Under the pieces are notes generated by a model. That model saw only the letters and a program-made list of their open reading frames with translations, searched no databases and had not been told where the DNA came from. From Alphaproteobacteria bacterium (GTDB taxonomy: Bacteria; Pseudomonadota; Alphaproteobacteria; Micropepsales; Micropepsaceae), in NCBI GenBank assembly GCA_013389115.1, contig JACADY010000061.1:1-64000 (forward strand): a stretch of DNA of 64,000 nucleotides, read 5' to 3'. Position numbers and translations under genes: made by a program. Shown one piece after another: positions 56,698-64,000 of this stretch (the stretch's first letter is position 1; the number at the start of each line of letters is the position of its first letter).

Positions 56698-57965
56698 CAG
56701 TTTTCCTCCCCGCCCGGCAGGACCGACAAAGACGCCGCGCCCTCGCGCACAAAGGCGCCGCCGCGGACCGCGCAGCGATAGGCGTTGGCGCCGGGATAGC
56801 CAAACTCGCCCAAGGACATCCGGTCCGCGAATTTCACCGGGCTGGTTGCGATCAACCGTTTCTGCGCCTTGCCGTCGTCGCTGTCGGAATAGACAAGGGT
56901 GATCCGGTTGGGCATCTGCTCAAAGCGAACGATGAGGCTGGCCGCGACCCGGCCATCCTGACCCACCGACACACGGGACGTCGCGACCGGCGCGGCCGTT
57001 TTGGGCCCCGACGCCACGATGGCCTGCGGTTTGCGAAGCGGGATCGCGAATTGCGAGGGCTTGTCGTCTTCCCGGTCGCAGAGAGGCTCATTGATGTCGC
57101 CGACCCAGATTTCCAGATGGTCGTCGTAGAGCCAATTCTCCCCATCCTCGATTAAGCGGTCGTCGGTCACGGCGATCCACAGCGACTTCTCGTCGATGGC
57201 GATCACCTTCAGCGTCGCATCGTCCGGGGCGCCGGGTTTGCCGTGCACGATGAAGCCGTCCTTCCCGTCCGACGTGGCCGTGGCGGCGCAGTCCACGATC
57301 TGCGTGGCGAGCAGCGTCTCATCGGGCAGCCCCAGATAGAGGCGCGGGATGGGCGAGTAGGCGATGGTCTCCTCCCCTGGCACGCAGCCGCCCGCGATCT
57401 CTTCCTCTGGCAGGTCGGGTTCGCCTTGCGCGTTGCAGACCAGACGGCGGGCCAAGGCGCGGCCCTTCTGCGCGCGCAGGTCCCATTCGTTGTATTGCCA
57501 GCCCGGGCCGAAGACATGGTACGAGCAACTCGCCGATTTCAGCACTTCGAGGGGTGAGAGCTGAAGCTCGGTCACCGTCTCCCAGCGCCAATTCGAGCCG
57601 CCATATTGGGTGTGCGTCAGGTGGTTGGGGGTGACGGCGATGTCGTCCTCGCCGACGCTCGCGGCGCCATAGCCATCGTTACAGAGTTCCTGGAGCTTCT
57701 TGGTGGCGGCGGGCACGCCCGGCTTTTCGCCGACGAGCCAGATTTCGCGGCGGGCGGGCTGACATGACACATCGTCGTCGGGCTCGTTCGGCAGCGCCAG
57801 TTCGACAATGGTCAGCCGCTCGCCCTCGGCCCCGGTACCGGCATCCGTCTTGGCGGTGAGTATGCAGCCCGCGCGGCCGGCGCAAAGCGCATCAGCGCCC
57901 TCGGCTACGGCGTTGGCCGACGCCAGCGCGGCGAGGATCATCAGCCCTGGCGCGAGGTGCCTCAC
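56697..57965 (-). CDS. Secreted protein of unknown function with possible CBM9/DOMON-like region
   Basis: This 422-residue precursor starts at GTG 57965, which overlaps the mce stop (GTGA), and has a signal peptide of about 21 residues (PGLMILAALASANAVAEG). The mature protein has about eight cysteines. A stretch near residue 240-300 (SLWIAVTDDRLIEDGENWLY then DDHLEIWVGD) resembles the beta-sandwich of CBM9/DOMON modules, which bind sugars or haem; this is a weak impression. It is an insertion in the otherwise conserved mce-DUF1467 order and is coupled to both neighbours. Confidence 0.7.
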   Translation of the reverse strand: MRHLAPGLMILAALASANAVAEGADALCAGRAGCILTAKTDAGTGAEGERLTIVELALPNEPDDDVSCQPARREIWLVGEKPGVPAATKKLQELCNDGYGAASVGEDDIAVTPNHLTHTQYGGSNWRWETVTELQLSPLEVLKSASCSYHVFGPGWQYNEWDLRAQKGRALARRLVCNAQGEPDLPEEEIAGGCVPGEETIAYSPIPRLYLGLPDETLLATQIVDCAATATSDGKDGFIVHGKPGAPDDATLKVIAIDEKSLWIAVTDDRLIEDGENWLYDDHLEIWVGDINEPLCDREDDKPSQFAIPLRKPQAIVASGPKTAAPVATSRVSVGQDGRVAASLIVRFEQMPNRITLVYSDSDDGKAQKRLIATSPVKFADRMSLGEFGYPGANAYRCAVRGGAFVREGAASLSVLPGGEEN

Positions 57966-58369
57966 ACCTGCTCCAGCTCAATGAGCGTACCGCCGAAATC
58001 CTTGGGGTGCAGGAAGATCACGGGTTTTCCGTGCGCGCCGATCTTCGGGCGGCCATCGCCTGTGATGGTCGCACCCTTGGCCTTCATCTGGGCGCAGGCC
58101 GCCTCGATATCTTCCACCTCATAGCAGACATGGTGAATGCCGCCCTTCGGGTTCTTTGAAAGGAAGGAGAGGATGGGAGAGTTTTCGCCGAGCGGTTCCA
58201 GAAGCTCGATCTTGGTGTTCGGCAACTCAACGAATACCGTCACGACGCCGTGATCCGGCTGAGGCACGGGGGCAGAGACCTTGGCGCCCAAAATGTCCTT
58301 GTAGATCTTGGACGAGGCAGCGATGTCGGGCGTCGCGATCGCAACGTGATTGAGGCGGCCGATTTCCAT
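57962..58369 (-). CDS. mce: Methylmalonyl-CoA epimerase
   Basis: Mce (EC 5.1.99.1) interconverts (R)- and (S)-methylmalonyl-CoA on the route from propionyl-CoA to succinyl-CoA. The 135-residue vicinal-oxygen-chelate protein has the metal-binding N-terminus IGRLNHVAIATPDI, IELLEPLGENSP, the second metal His in GGIHHVCYEVEDI, and the final Glu in GGTLIELEQV. It follows rnj by about 70 bp and is coupled to the following secreted protein. Confidence 0.94.
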   Translation of the reverse strand: MEIGRLNHVAIATPDIAASSKIYKDILGAKVSAPVPQPDHGVVTVFVELPNTKIELLEPLGENSPILSFLSKNPKGGIHHVCYEVEDIEAACAQMKAKGATITGDGRPKIGAHGKPVIFLHPKDFGGTLIELEQV

Positions 58370-58441
58370 GACGCGGGCTCCCGTGTGGTGTCTATATTCA
58401 TTCTAGAATTAGAGACGGCGCGCGGTCGAAGCAAGCCTGCC

Positions 58442-60109
58442 TCATTCCTCGAGCCAGACGAGCTCCACCTTGGTTACCGGGCGCTTGCCCCAGGCATCAT
58501 TGGCTTCCTTGCGCACCGCCCTTCGGACGGTCTCGATGAGCTCGGCATCATCATCGCGTTGGCGCTTGGTCAACCGGTCCATGGCGAGCTCGATGGCGGC
58601 TGAAAAACGCTTCACGACGACTTCAGGGATCCCTTCGGCGTGGATCACCGGGTCGAACGCCAGCCTCGCCTTGCGGTCGAGGATGGCGGTCACGCCCACA
58701 AAGCCGGCGAAGGAAAGGCTCTTGCGCGCCTTCACCGCCGCATCTGCATTACCCGTCATCAAGATGCCGTCACGATAGAGGCGGCCCGAGGGCACTTCAT
58801 CGACCACGCCCGGCGCGCCCGGCGCCAGCCGCACGAGGCTGCCATTGGGGGCAAGGATCGATTCAGGCACCTGCAGTTCCTTCGCGAGCCGCGCATGTTC
58901 GGTCATGTGGCGCATTTCGCCATGGACCGGAATCGCGATCTGAGGACGGACCCATTGATACATCTTCGTCAACTCGTGCCGACACGGGTGGCCCGAGACG
59001 TGGATGAAATGGTCGCGATCGGTGATCAGCTGAACGCCCTTGGCCGCAAGCGCGTTCTGAACGGCGAAGATGCTCTTCTCATTGCCCGGGATCACCCGGG
59101 AGGAGTAGACGACGGCATCCCCCTCCTCCAGCGTCACGCCGCCAAAATCATCCCGCGCGATCCTGCTGAGCGCGGCGCCCGACTCTCCCTGGCTGCCGGT
59201 GCAGAGATAAAGAACCTTCCCGCGCGGTAGCTGAGCGGCCGCCTCAAGGTCGATGAAGGGCTGGAAGTGATCGAGAAATCCCGTTTCGCGCGCCGCTGCC
59301 GTGATGCGGTGCATGGCACGGCCGACCAGCGCCACGTGGCGTCCATGCAAGTGCGCCGCGTGGACGACGCTTTCGAGCCGCGCGAGGTTCGATGCAAAGG
59401 CGGTGACCGCGATCCGGTTCTTCAGCGTGCCAATGAGATGAACAAGGCTTTCGCGGACAGAAGCCTCCGATCCCGACTCGCCCTCGACGAGCGCGTTCGT
59501 CGAGTCGCAGACCATGGCCAGGACACCTTCCTCGCCCAGGCGGCGCAGCGCCGCCTCGTCCGTCACATCGCCGATCAGCGGATCAGGATCTATCTTCCAA
59601 TCGCCCGTGTGCAGCACGCGGCCCAAGGGCGTCGTGATTGCTACCGCATTGGGCTCAGGGATCGAGTGGGTGAGCGTGATGAGCTCGAGCGCGAACGGAC
59701 CGAGCTCAAACTTTGCGCCAAGCGGTATGATGCGCAGCTTCACCTCGTCGATGAGATCCTCTTCCTCCAACTTCCCGCGCAACAGTGCCGCGGTGAAGGG
59801 CGTCGCGTAAACGGGGCATCTCAGCTGCGGCCAGAGATAGGCGACCGCGCCCAGGTGATCCTCGTGACCATGGGTGAGGACGATGCCCAGGAGATCGCGC
59901 CGGCGCTCTGCGATAAAGGCAGGATCGGGCATGATGACGTCGATGCCGGGCGTATCCGTCTCGGCGCCAAAGGTGACGCCGCAATCAAGCATGATCCACT
60001 TGCGCGCTTCGGGCGGACCGAAACCGTAGAGGTTCATGTTCATGCCGATCTCGCCTGCCCCTCCCAGGGGAAGGAAGACGAACTCGTCTGCGGAAGCGGG
60101 CGTTTTCAA
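58442..60109 (-). CDS. rnj: Ribonuclease J
   Basis: RNase J is a metallo-beta-lactamase/beta-CASP nuclease with 5'-3' exo- and endonuclease activity in mRNA decay and rRNA maturation. The 555-residue protein shows the zinc motif [10 protein letters not shown] (His80, His82, Asp84, His85), [12 protein letters not shown] and [10 protein letters not shown] of the beta-lactamase part. The beta-CASP block [13 protein letters not shown] and [10 protein letters not shown] follow. Its ATG overlaps the coaX stop by four bases, and mce follows, the order seen in other alphaproteobacteria. Confidence 0.95.
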   Translation of the reverse strand: MKTPASADEFVFLPLGGAGEIGMNMNLYGFGPPEARKWIMLDCGVTFGAETDTPGIDVIMPDPAFIAERRRDLLGIVLTHGHEDHLGAVAYLWPQLRCPVYATPFTAALLRGKLEEEDLIDEVKLRIIPLGAKFELGPFALELITLTHSIPEPNAVAITTPLGRVLHTGDWKIDPDPLIGDVTDEAALRRLGEEGVLAMVCDSTNALVEGESGSEASVRESLVHLIGTLKNRIAVTAFASNLARLESVVHAAHLHGRHVALVGRAMHRITAAARETGFLDHFQPFIDLEAAAQLPRGKVLYLCTGSQGESGAALSRIARDDFGGVTLEEGDAVVYSSRVIPGNEKSIFAVQNALAAKGVQLITDRDHFIHVSGHPCRHELTKMYQWVRPQIAIPVHGEMRHMTEHARLAKELQVPESILAPNGSLVRLAPGAPGVVDEVPSGRLYRDGILMTGNADAAVKARKSLSFAGFVGVTAILDRKARLAFDPVIHAEGIPEVVVKRFSAAIELAMDRLTKRQRDDDAELIETVRRAVRKEANDAWGKRPVTKVELVWLEE

Positions 60110-60882
60110 AGCGCGCCGCCATTCCGGCGGAAGATCTCAAGGAGTCCGCGCGAGGTAATATCCTGGTCGAAATGGTCGATGGTGGGAAACGCGCCCTCGA
60201 ACAAGGAAGCGACGCCGCCCGTCGCAATGGTCTTCATCGGCTTGCCGTATTCATCGCGAATGCGCCGGCACAATCCTTCGATCATCTCGATCGAGCCCCA
60301 ATAGATCCCCGATTGCATCGCGCTAACCGTATCGTAGCCGATGACGCAGCCAGGATCGCGGATCTCAACTCTGGGCAGGCGCGCGGCGTGCTCGTGCAGC
60401 GCCTGCAAGGAGAGATTGATGCCCGGCAGAATCACGCCACCCTCGAACGCACCGTCGGCGCCTACAATGTCGAAGGTCGTGGCCGTGCCGCTGTCGATGA
60501 CGATGGCCGGGCCACCATACTGAACGAAGGCGCCCACGGCATTGACGAGGCGGTCGGCGCCCGCCTCGCGCGGCTTCTCGATGCGCACCTCGATGCCGAG
60601 ATCGAGCCCGCCCTCTCCGATCACCATCGGCTCGGCGCCCACGTAACGGCGCGAGAGATTGCGCAGATTGAACAGAGCCTGAGGCACGACGGTCGAAATG
60701 ATGCACGCCGACAGGTCAGCGAATGACAAGTCCGCGAGTTGCATCACCTGATACAGCCAGGGCGCGTATTCGTCGGCGGTTCGGCTCGTGTCCGTGGAGA
60801 TGCGCCACTGCGCGCGCCAAGCCTCGCCGTCCCAAACGGAGAACTTGGTGTTGGTATTGCCGACATCGATGGCCACAAGCAT
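60106..60882 (-). CDS. coaX: Type III pantothenate kinase
   Basis: CoaX (EC 2.7.1.33) phosphorylates pantothenate in the first step of CoA synthesis and is not feedback-inhibited by CoA. The 258-residue acetate/sugar-kinase-fold protein has the phosphate motif [18 protein letters not shown] at the N-terminus, [14 protein letters not shown] with the catalytic Asp, [12 protein letters not shown], and [15 protein letters not shown]. It lies between birA and rnj and overlaps rnj by four bases. Confidence 0.95.
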   Translation of the reverse strand: MLVAIDVGNTNTKFSVWDGEAWRAQWRISTDTSRTADEYAPWLYQVMQLADLSFADLSACIISTVVPQALFNLRNLSRRYVGAEPMVIGEGGLDLGIEVRIEKPREAGADRLVNAVGAFVQYGGPAIVIDSGTATTFDIVGADGAFEGGVILPGINLSLQALHEHAARLPRVEIRDPGCVIGYDTVSAMQSGIYWGSIEMIEGLCRRIRDEYGKPMKTIATGGVASLFEGAFPTIDHFDQDITSRGLLEIFRRNGGAL

Positions 60883-60917
60883 GGCGTTTCCACAGACTCT
60901 GTTTCTTGTTGAGAAGT

Positions 60918-61661
60918 TTAGAAGAATACCTCGCCCGCCGTGATGAGTCGCGTCAAGCCGTTCGGCTGCTGAAGGATGAGGGCGCCATCCTTGTCAAGGC
61001 CTTGGAAAATGCCCTCCAGCTCCTCCTCCGCAAGGCGTACAAGCACGGGCCTGCCCACCCCCTTTGCCCGCTTCAGCCAGCCGTCGCGGATCGGCTCAAA
61101 GCCGTGTGCGCGCCACATGCGCAAGGCCCTGTCAAATCCTTGCGCCAGCAGCCCAAGCGCCGTCTCGGGTTCGGGCACGCTTGCCGTCTCGGCGGCCAGC
61201 GAAGTCACGGGATAGGGCGTGCCGTCGGGGTGGTGGCGCAGGTTGACGCCAATGCCGATGGCCAGAAACTCCAGCGCGCCTGTGGGGCTGGAGGACGATT
61301 CCAGCAGGATCCCCGCGATTTTCTTGTCATGCACGAGGACGTCGTTCGGCCACTTGAGCGTGATCTCGAGGCGCGGATCGATGCCCTGGATGAGATCGGC
61401 AACGGCGAGGGCCGCCACAAAGGAAAGCTGGCCCGCCGCGACGGCCGGACAGTCGGGACGCATCACCAATGTCGCCATCAGATTGCCAGGCGGGGAGACC
61501 CAGGCGCGTCCGCGCCGACCGCGGCCCGCGGTCTGGGTTTTGGCCATGATCCATAGCGGCCCTTCAACCCCTGCCCGGGCAAGGCGGCGGGCCTCCTCAT
61601 TGGTTGAGTCAATTTCCTCCAGCAAGCGCGCGGCATAGCCAGCGGGAAGAGCGAGCCCCAT
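60918..61661 (-). CDS. birA: Biotin--[acetyl-CoA-carboxylase] ligase
   Basis: BirA (EC 6.3.4.15) activates biotin as biotinyl-AMP and transfers it to the carboxylase carrier protein. The 247-residue protein is the short, monofunctional type without an N-terminal DNA-binding domain, so it is not a biotin repressor. The biotin/AMP loop is [18 protein letters not shown], and [18 protein letters not shown] is the catalytic block. Its start overlaps the nuoN stop by one base (TGATG), the usual nuoN-birA-coaX arrangement. Confidence 0.95.
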   Translation of the reverse strand: MGLALPAGYAARLLEEIDSTNEEARRLARAGVEGPLWIMAKTQTAGRGRRGRAWVSPPGNLMATLVMRPDCPAVAAGQLSFVAALAVADLIQGIDPRLEITLKWPNDVLVHDKKIAGILLESSSSPTGALEFLAIGIGVNLRHHPDGTPYPVTSLAAETASVPEPETALGLLAQGFDRALRMWRAHGFEPIRDGWLKRAKGVGRPVLVRLAEEELEGIFQGLDKDGALILQQPNGLTRLITAGEVFF

Positions 61662-63103
61662 CAGTTGAAGAGCGCCTGTGCCGCAGCCCCCGCGATCGCG
61701 ATCACGGGCGCCGCGAAAAGAATGAAGGCGAGGTTGTAGAGGGCGGCGCCGAAGAGGATGACGCGCAGCTCAAAGCCCAGATTCTGCTCGAAAGGCGCCG
61801 CGGGCTCCCCATTGACCATGATCATGACGATCCGGATGTAGTAGTACGCGCCAACAACCGAGGCGAGAATGCCGATCACAGCGAGCGGCCACAGCCCCGC
61901 ATTCACAGCCGCCAGGTAGACATAGAACTTCCCAAAGAACCCGGCCATCGGCGGAATGCCGGCGAGCGAGAACATCAAGATGAGCAATGCGGCCGCCATG
62001 GCAGGGCGCGTCTGGGCGAGGCCCGAGAGATCGTTGATGTCCTCAACCATGCCTTCCGGCCGGCGCATCGCAAGAATGCAGACAAAGGTTCCGATCGTCA
62101 TCGCCAGGTAGATGGCCAGGTAGATGATGACGCCCTGCACGCCTTCCTGCGTTCCCGCCGCAAGGCCGACCAGCATGTGCCCTACATTGGCGATCGAGGA
62201 ATAGGCCATCAGGCGCTTGATATTGGTCTGGCCGATCGCCGCAAACGAGCCGAGGAGGATCGAGGCAATCGAGACAAAGACGATGATCTGCTGCCACTGA
62301 ACGGCGATGGCAAACAGCGGATCGATCAGTACGCGCAAGACCAGCGCCATCGCCGCAAGCTTTGGCGCCGCGGCGAAGAAGGCGGTTACGGGCGTCGGTG
62401 CGCCCTCATAAACATCCGGCGTCCACATATGGAAGGGGACGGCGCTGATCTTGAAGGCAAGGCCTGCAAGCAGGAACACAAGACCGACCGTGAGGCCGAT
62501 GTTTTGTCCACCGCTCGCAACGGCATTGCCGATGGCGTCAAAGCCCGTCGCGCCGGAAAAACCATAGATGAGCGAGGCGCCATAGAGCAGCAGCCCGGAT
62601 GAAAGCGCGCCCAAGACGAAATATTTGAGCCCGGCTTCCGTCGATCGCACCGAGTCCCGGCTATAGGCGGCAAGGACGTAGAGCGCCAGACTTTGCAGCT
62701 CTAGCCCGATATAGAGCACCACAAGGTCGTTGGCCGAGATCATCAGCATCATGCCCGTCGTCGCAAAGACGATGAGCACGGGGAACTCAAACCGGCGCAG
62801 ACGCTCCGTCGCGATGTAGCGCGCCGACATGATGACGGCGAGCGCCGCGCCCGTCAGCACCAGCAGCTTCATGACGCGCGTGAAACCATCGGCGATGTAG
62901 GTGCCATGAAAGGCGAGCCGCTCCTCCGGCGCACCGGAAAAGACGCTGATCGAGACGAGCGCGAAGAGCACAAGGGTGAGGATGTTCAACTCGCCGGTCG
63001 CGCCATCGCCGCGAAAGACGCCCCACATCAAAAGCGTCATCGCGCCAAGCGCCAGGATGAGCTCGGGGAGGATGATCAAGAGATCCTGCTGCAGGGTTTC
63101 CAT
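61661..63103 (-). CDS. nuoN: NADH-quinone oxidoreductase subunit N
   Basis: NuoN is one of the three antiporter-like proton-pumping subunits of respiratory complex I. The 480-residue protein has about fourteen membrane helices and the conserved blocks IGLELQSLALYVLAAY, KYFVLGALSSGLLLYG and FHMWTPDVYEGAPTPVTAFF, with charged residues in the central helices. It follows nuoM by 11 bp and is the last nuo gene before birA. Confidence 0.96.
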   Translation of the reverse strand: METLQQDLLIILPELILALGAMTLLMWGVFRGDGATGELNILTLVLFALVSISVFSGAPEERLAFHGTYIADGFTRVMKLLVLTGAALAVIMSARYIATERLRRFEFPVLIVFATTGMMLMISANDLVVLYIGLELQSLALYVLAAYSRDSVRSTEAGLKYFVLGALSSGLLLYGASLIYGFSGATGFDAIGNAVASGGQNIGLTVGLVFLLAGLAFKISAVPFHMWTPDVYEGAPTPVTAFFAAAPKLAAMALVLRVLIDPLFAIAVQWQQIIVFVSIASILLGSFAAIGQTNIKRLMAYSSIANVGHMLVGLAAGTQEGVQGVIIYLAIYLAMTIGTFVCILAMRRPEGMVEDINDLSGLAQTRPAMAAALLILMFSLAGIPPMAGFFGKFYVYLAAVNAGLWPLAVIGILASVVGAYYYIRIVMIMVNGEPAAPFEQNLGFELRVILFGAALYNLAFILFAAPVIAIAGAAAQALFN

Positions 63104-63114
63104 CGTCCCTTCCC

Positions 63115-64000
63115 TTACGGATTCGGCGCCATGAGGAGCATCGATTGCGTGTGCTCTGAAATCAGCGCCTGAACGGCGGCGCCCGTCACCTCAAAGACCG
63201 GCATCGGATAGAGGCCGAAAACGATCGTCGCAACGACGAGCGGCGCCAATATTATCCATTCGCGCCAGTCCAGATCGGCAATGGTCTGCAGGGCAGGCTT
63301 TTCAAGCGCGCCGAACACGACGCGGCGATAGAGCGTCAGCGCATAAGCGGCAGACAAGATCACGCCCGTCGTCGCGAAAAGCGCGACCCAGGTGTTCACC
63401 TGGTAGGCGCCGACCAGTGTCAGGAATTCACCGACGAAGCCGCTCGTTCCCGGCAGGCCCACATTCGCCATGGTGAAGACCATGAACATGAAGGCGTAGA
63501 CAGGCATGCGGTTGACGAGGCCGCCATAAGCCGCGATCTCGCGCGTGTGCATGCGGTCATAGATGACGCCGACGCACAGGAACAAGGCACCCGAGACGAT
63601 GCCGTGGCTCAGCATCTGCATCAGCGCGACGTCAATACCCTGACGCGTGATGGTGAAGATGCCCATCGTGACAAAGCCCATATGCGCAACCGAGGAATAG
63701 GCAATGAGCTTCTTGATGTCTTCCTGGGCAAGCGCAACGAGCGATGTGTAGATGATCGCGATGATCGAGAGCGCATAGACAAACGGCGCAAACTCGACCG
63801 AGGCCAAGGGGAACATCGGCAGCGAAAAGCGGATGAAGCCATAGCCGCCCATCTTCAGAAGAATGCCCGCAAGGATGACCGAGCCGGCGGTCGGTGCCTC
63901 CACATGCGCGTCGGGAAGCCAGGTGTGGACCGGCCACATCGGCATCTTGACGGCAAAGGAGGCGAAGAAGGCGAACCAAAGCCATCGCTGCGCCTCGGCG
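63115..64000 (-). CDS. nuoM: NADH-quinone oxidoreductase subunit M (N-terminus outside window)
   Basis: This is the C-terminal 294 residues or so of the second antiporter-like subunit of complex I. The frame is open to the window edge, so roughly the first 200 residues and the start codon lie beyond 64000. The proton-channel block [20 protein letters not shown], with the first visible residues [18 protein letters not shown], identifies it. Further on come [18 protein letters not shown] and [13 protein letters not shown]. nuoL is expected upstream outside the window. Confidence 0.96.
   Translation of the reverse strand, partial: AEAQRWLWFAFFASFAVKMPMWPVHTWLPDAHVEAPTAGSVILAGILLKMGGYGFIRFSLPMFPLASVEFAPFVYALSIIAIIYTSLVALAQEDIKKLIAYSSVAHMGFVTMGIFTITRQGIDVALMQMLSHGIVSGALFLCVGVIYDRMHTREIAAYGGLVNRMPVYAFMFMVFTMANVGLPGTSGFVGEFLTLVGAYQVNTWVALFATTGVILSAAYALTLYRRVVFGALEKPALQTIADLDWREWIILAPLVVATIVFGLYPMPVFEVTGAAVQALISEHTQSMLLMAPNP

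Overview
The window is a GC-rich, gene-dense chromosomal segment of an alphaproteobacterium. The evidence is gene order: tpiA-secG-pyrG-kdsA-eno-ftsB-pdhA, trpGDC-moaC-moeA-lexA, rpsB-tsf-pyrH-frr-uppS-cdsA-dxr-rseP-bamA-skp-lpxD-fabZ-lpxA-lpxI-lpxB, and nuoM-nuoN-birA-coaX-rnj-mce-DUF1467-proS-lolC-lolD-dnaE. These are typical alphaproteobacterial blocks. LpxI, a DUF1467 protein, a short ProRS, alphaproteobacterial SOS boxes (GTTC-N7-GTTC) and RIME-like intergenic palindromes fit the same class, perhaps Hyphomicrobiales or a close relative. I cannot assign a genus. I saw no rRNA, tRNA, complete insertion sequence, prophage or CRISPR array.

Layout. 1-11.5 kb (mostly minus strand): central metabolism and envelope precursors (pdhA, ftsB, eno, kdsA, pyrG, secG, a degenerate response regulator, tpiA). 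Between kdsA and eno lie a repetitive secreted protein, an NSS-type transporter and a MAPEG-like membrane protein. 11.7-21.6 kb (plus strand): ppiD, trpE, trpGDC, a moaC gene with an unusual C-terminal helix-turn-helix extension, moeA and lexA. A divergent polysaccharide deacetylase lies antisense between trpE and trpG. 21.6-27 kb: comEC, gltX, gltA. 27-42 kb (minus strand): one long run in transcription order rpsB-tsf-pyrH-frr-uppS-cdsA-dxr-rseP-bamA-skp-lpxD-fabZ-lpxA-lpxI-lpxB. It couples translation, isoprenoid and phospholipid precursors, outer-membrane assembly and lipid A synthesis. 42-47 kb: an aminotransferase and dnaE. 49.4-64 kb (minus strand): LolCD lipoprotein export, proS, an EamA transporter, three secreted proteins of unknown function, then mce, rnj, coaX, birA, nuoN and nuoM.

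The least ordinary stretch is 47.0-49.4 kb. It holds a 33-residue membrane-protein gene behind a perfect SOS box, reminiscent of the SOS-induced division inhibitor SidA of Caulobacter. It also holds a two-gene cassette of unknown function bounded by inverted copies of a CTAG-ended palindrome, a tandem array of two covarying palindrome types, and an AT-rich gap. Other unexplained signals are a probable small RNA with its own promoter and terminator at 56.3 kb, a cluster of three GANTC sites at the ftsB start, and a perfect TTAA-N7-TTAA (CtrA-type) site at 16.29 kb. The same SOS motif occurs twice in front of lexA, which supports reading it as functional at both loci.
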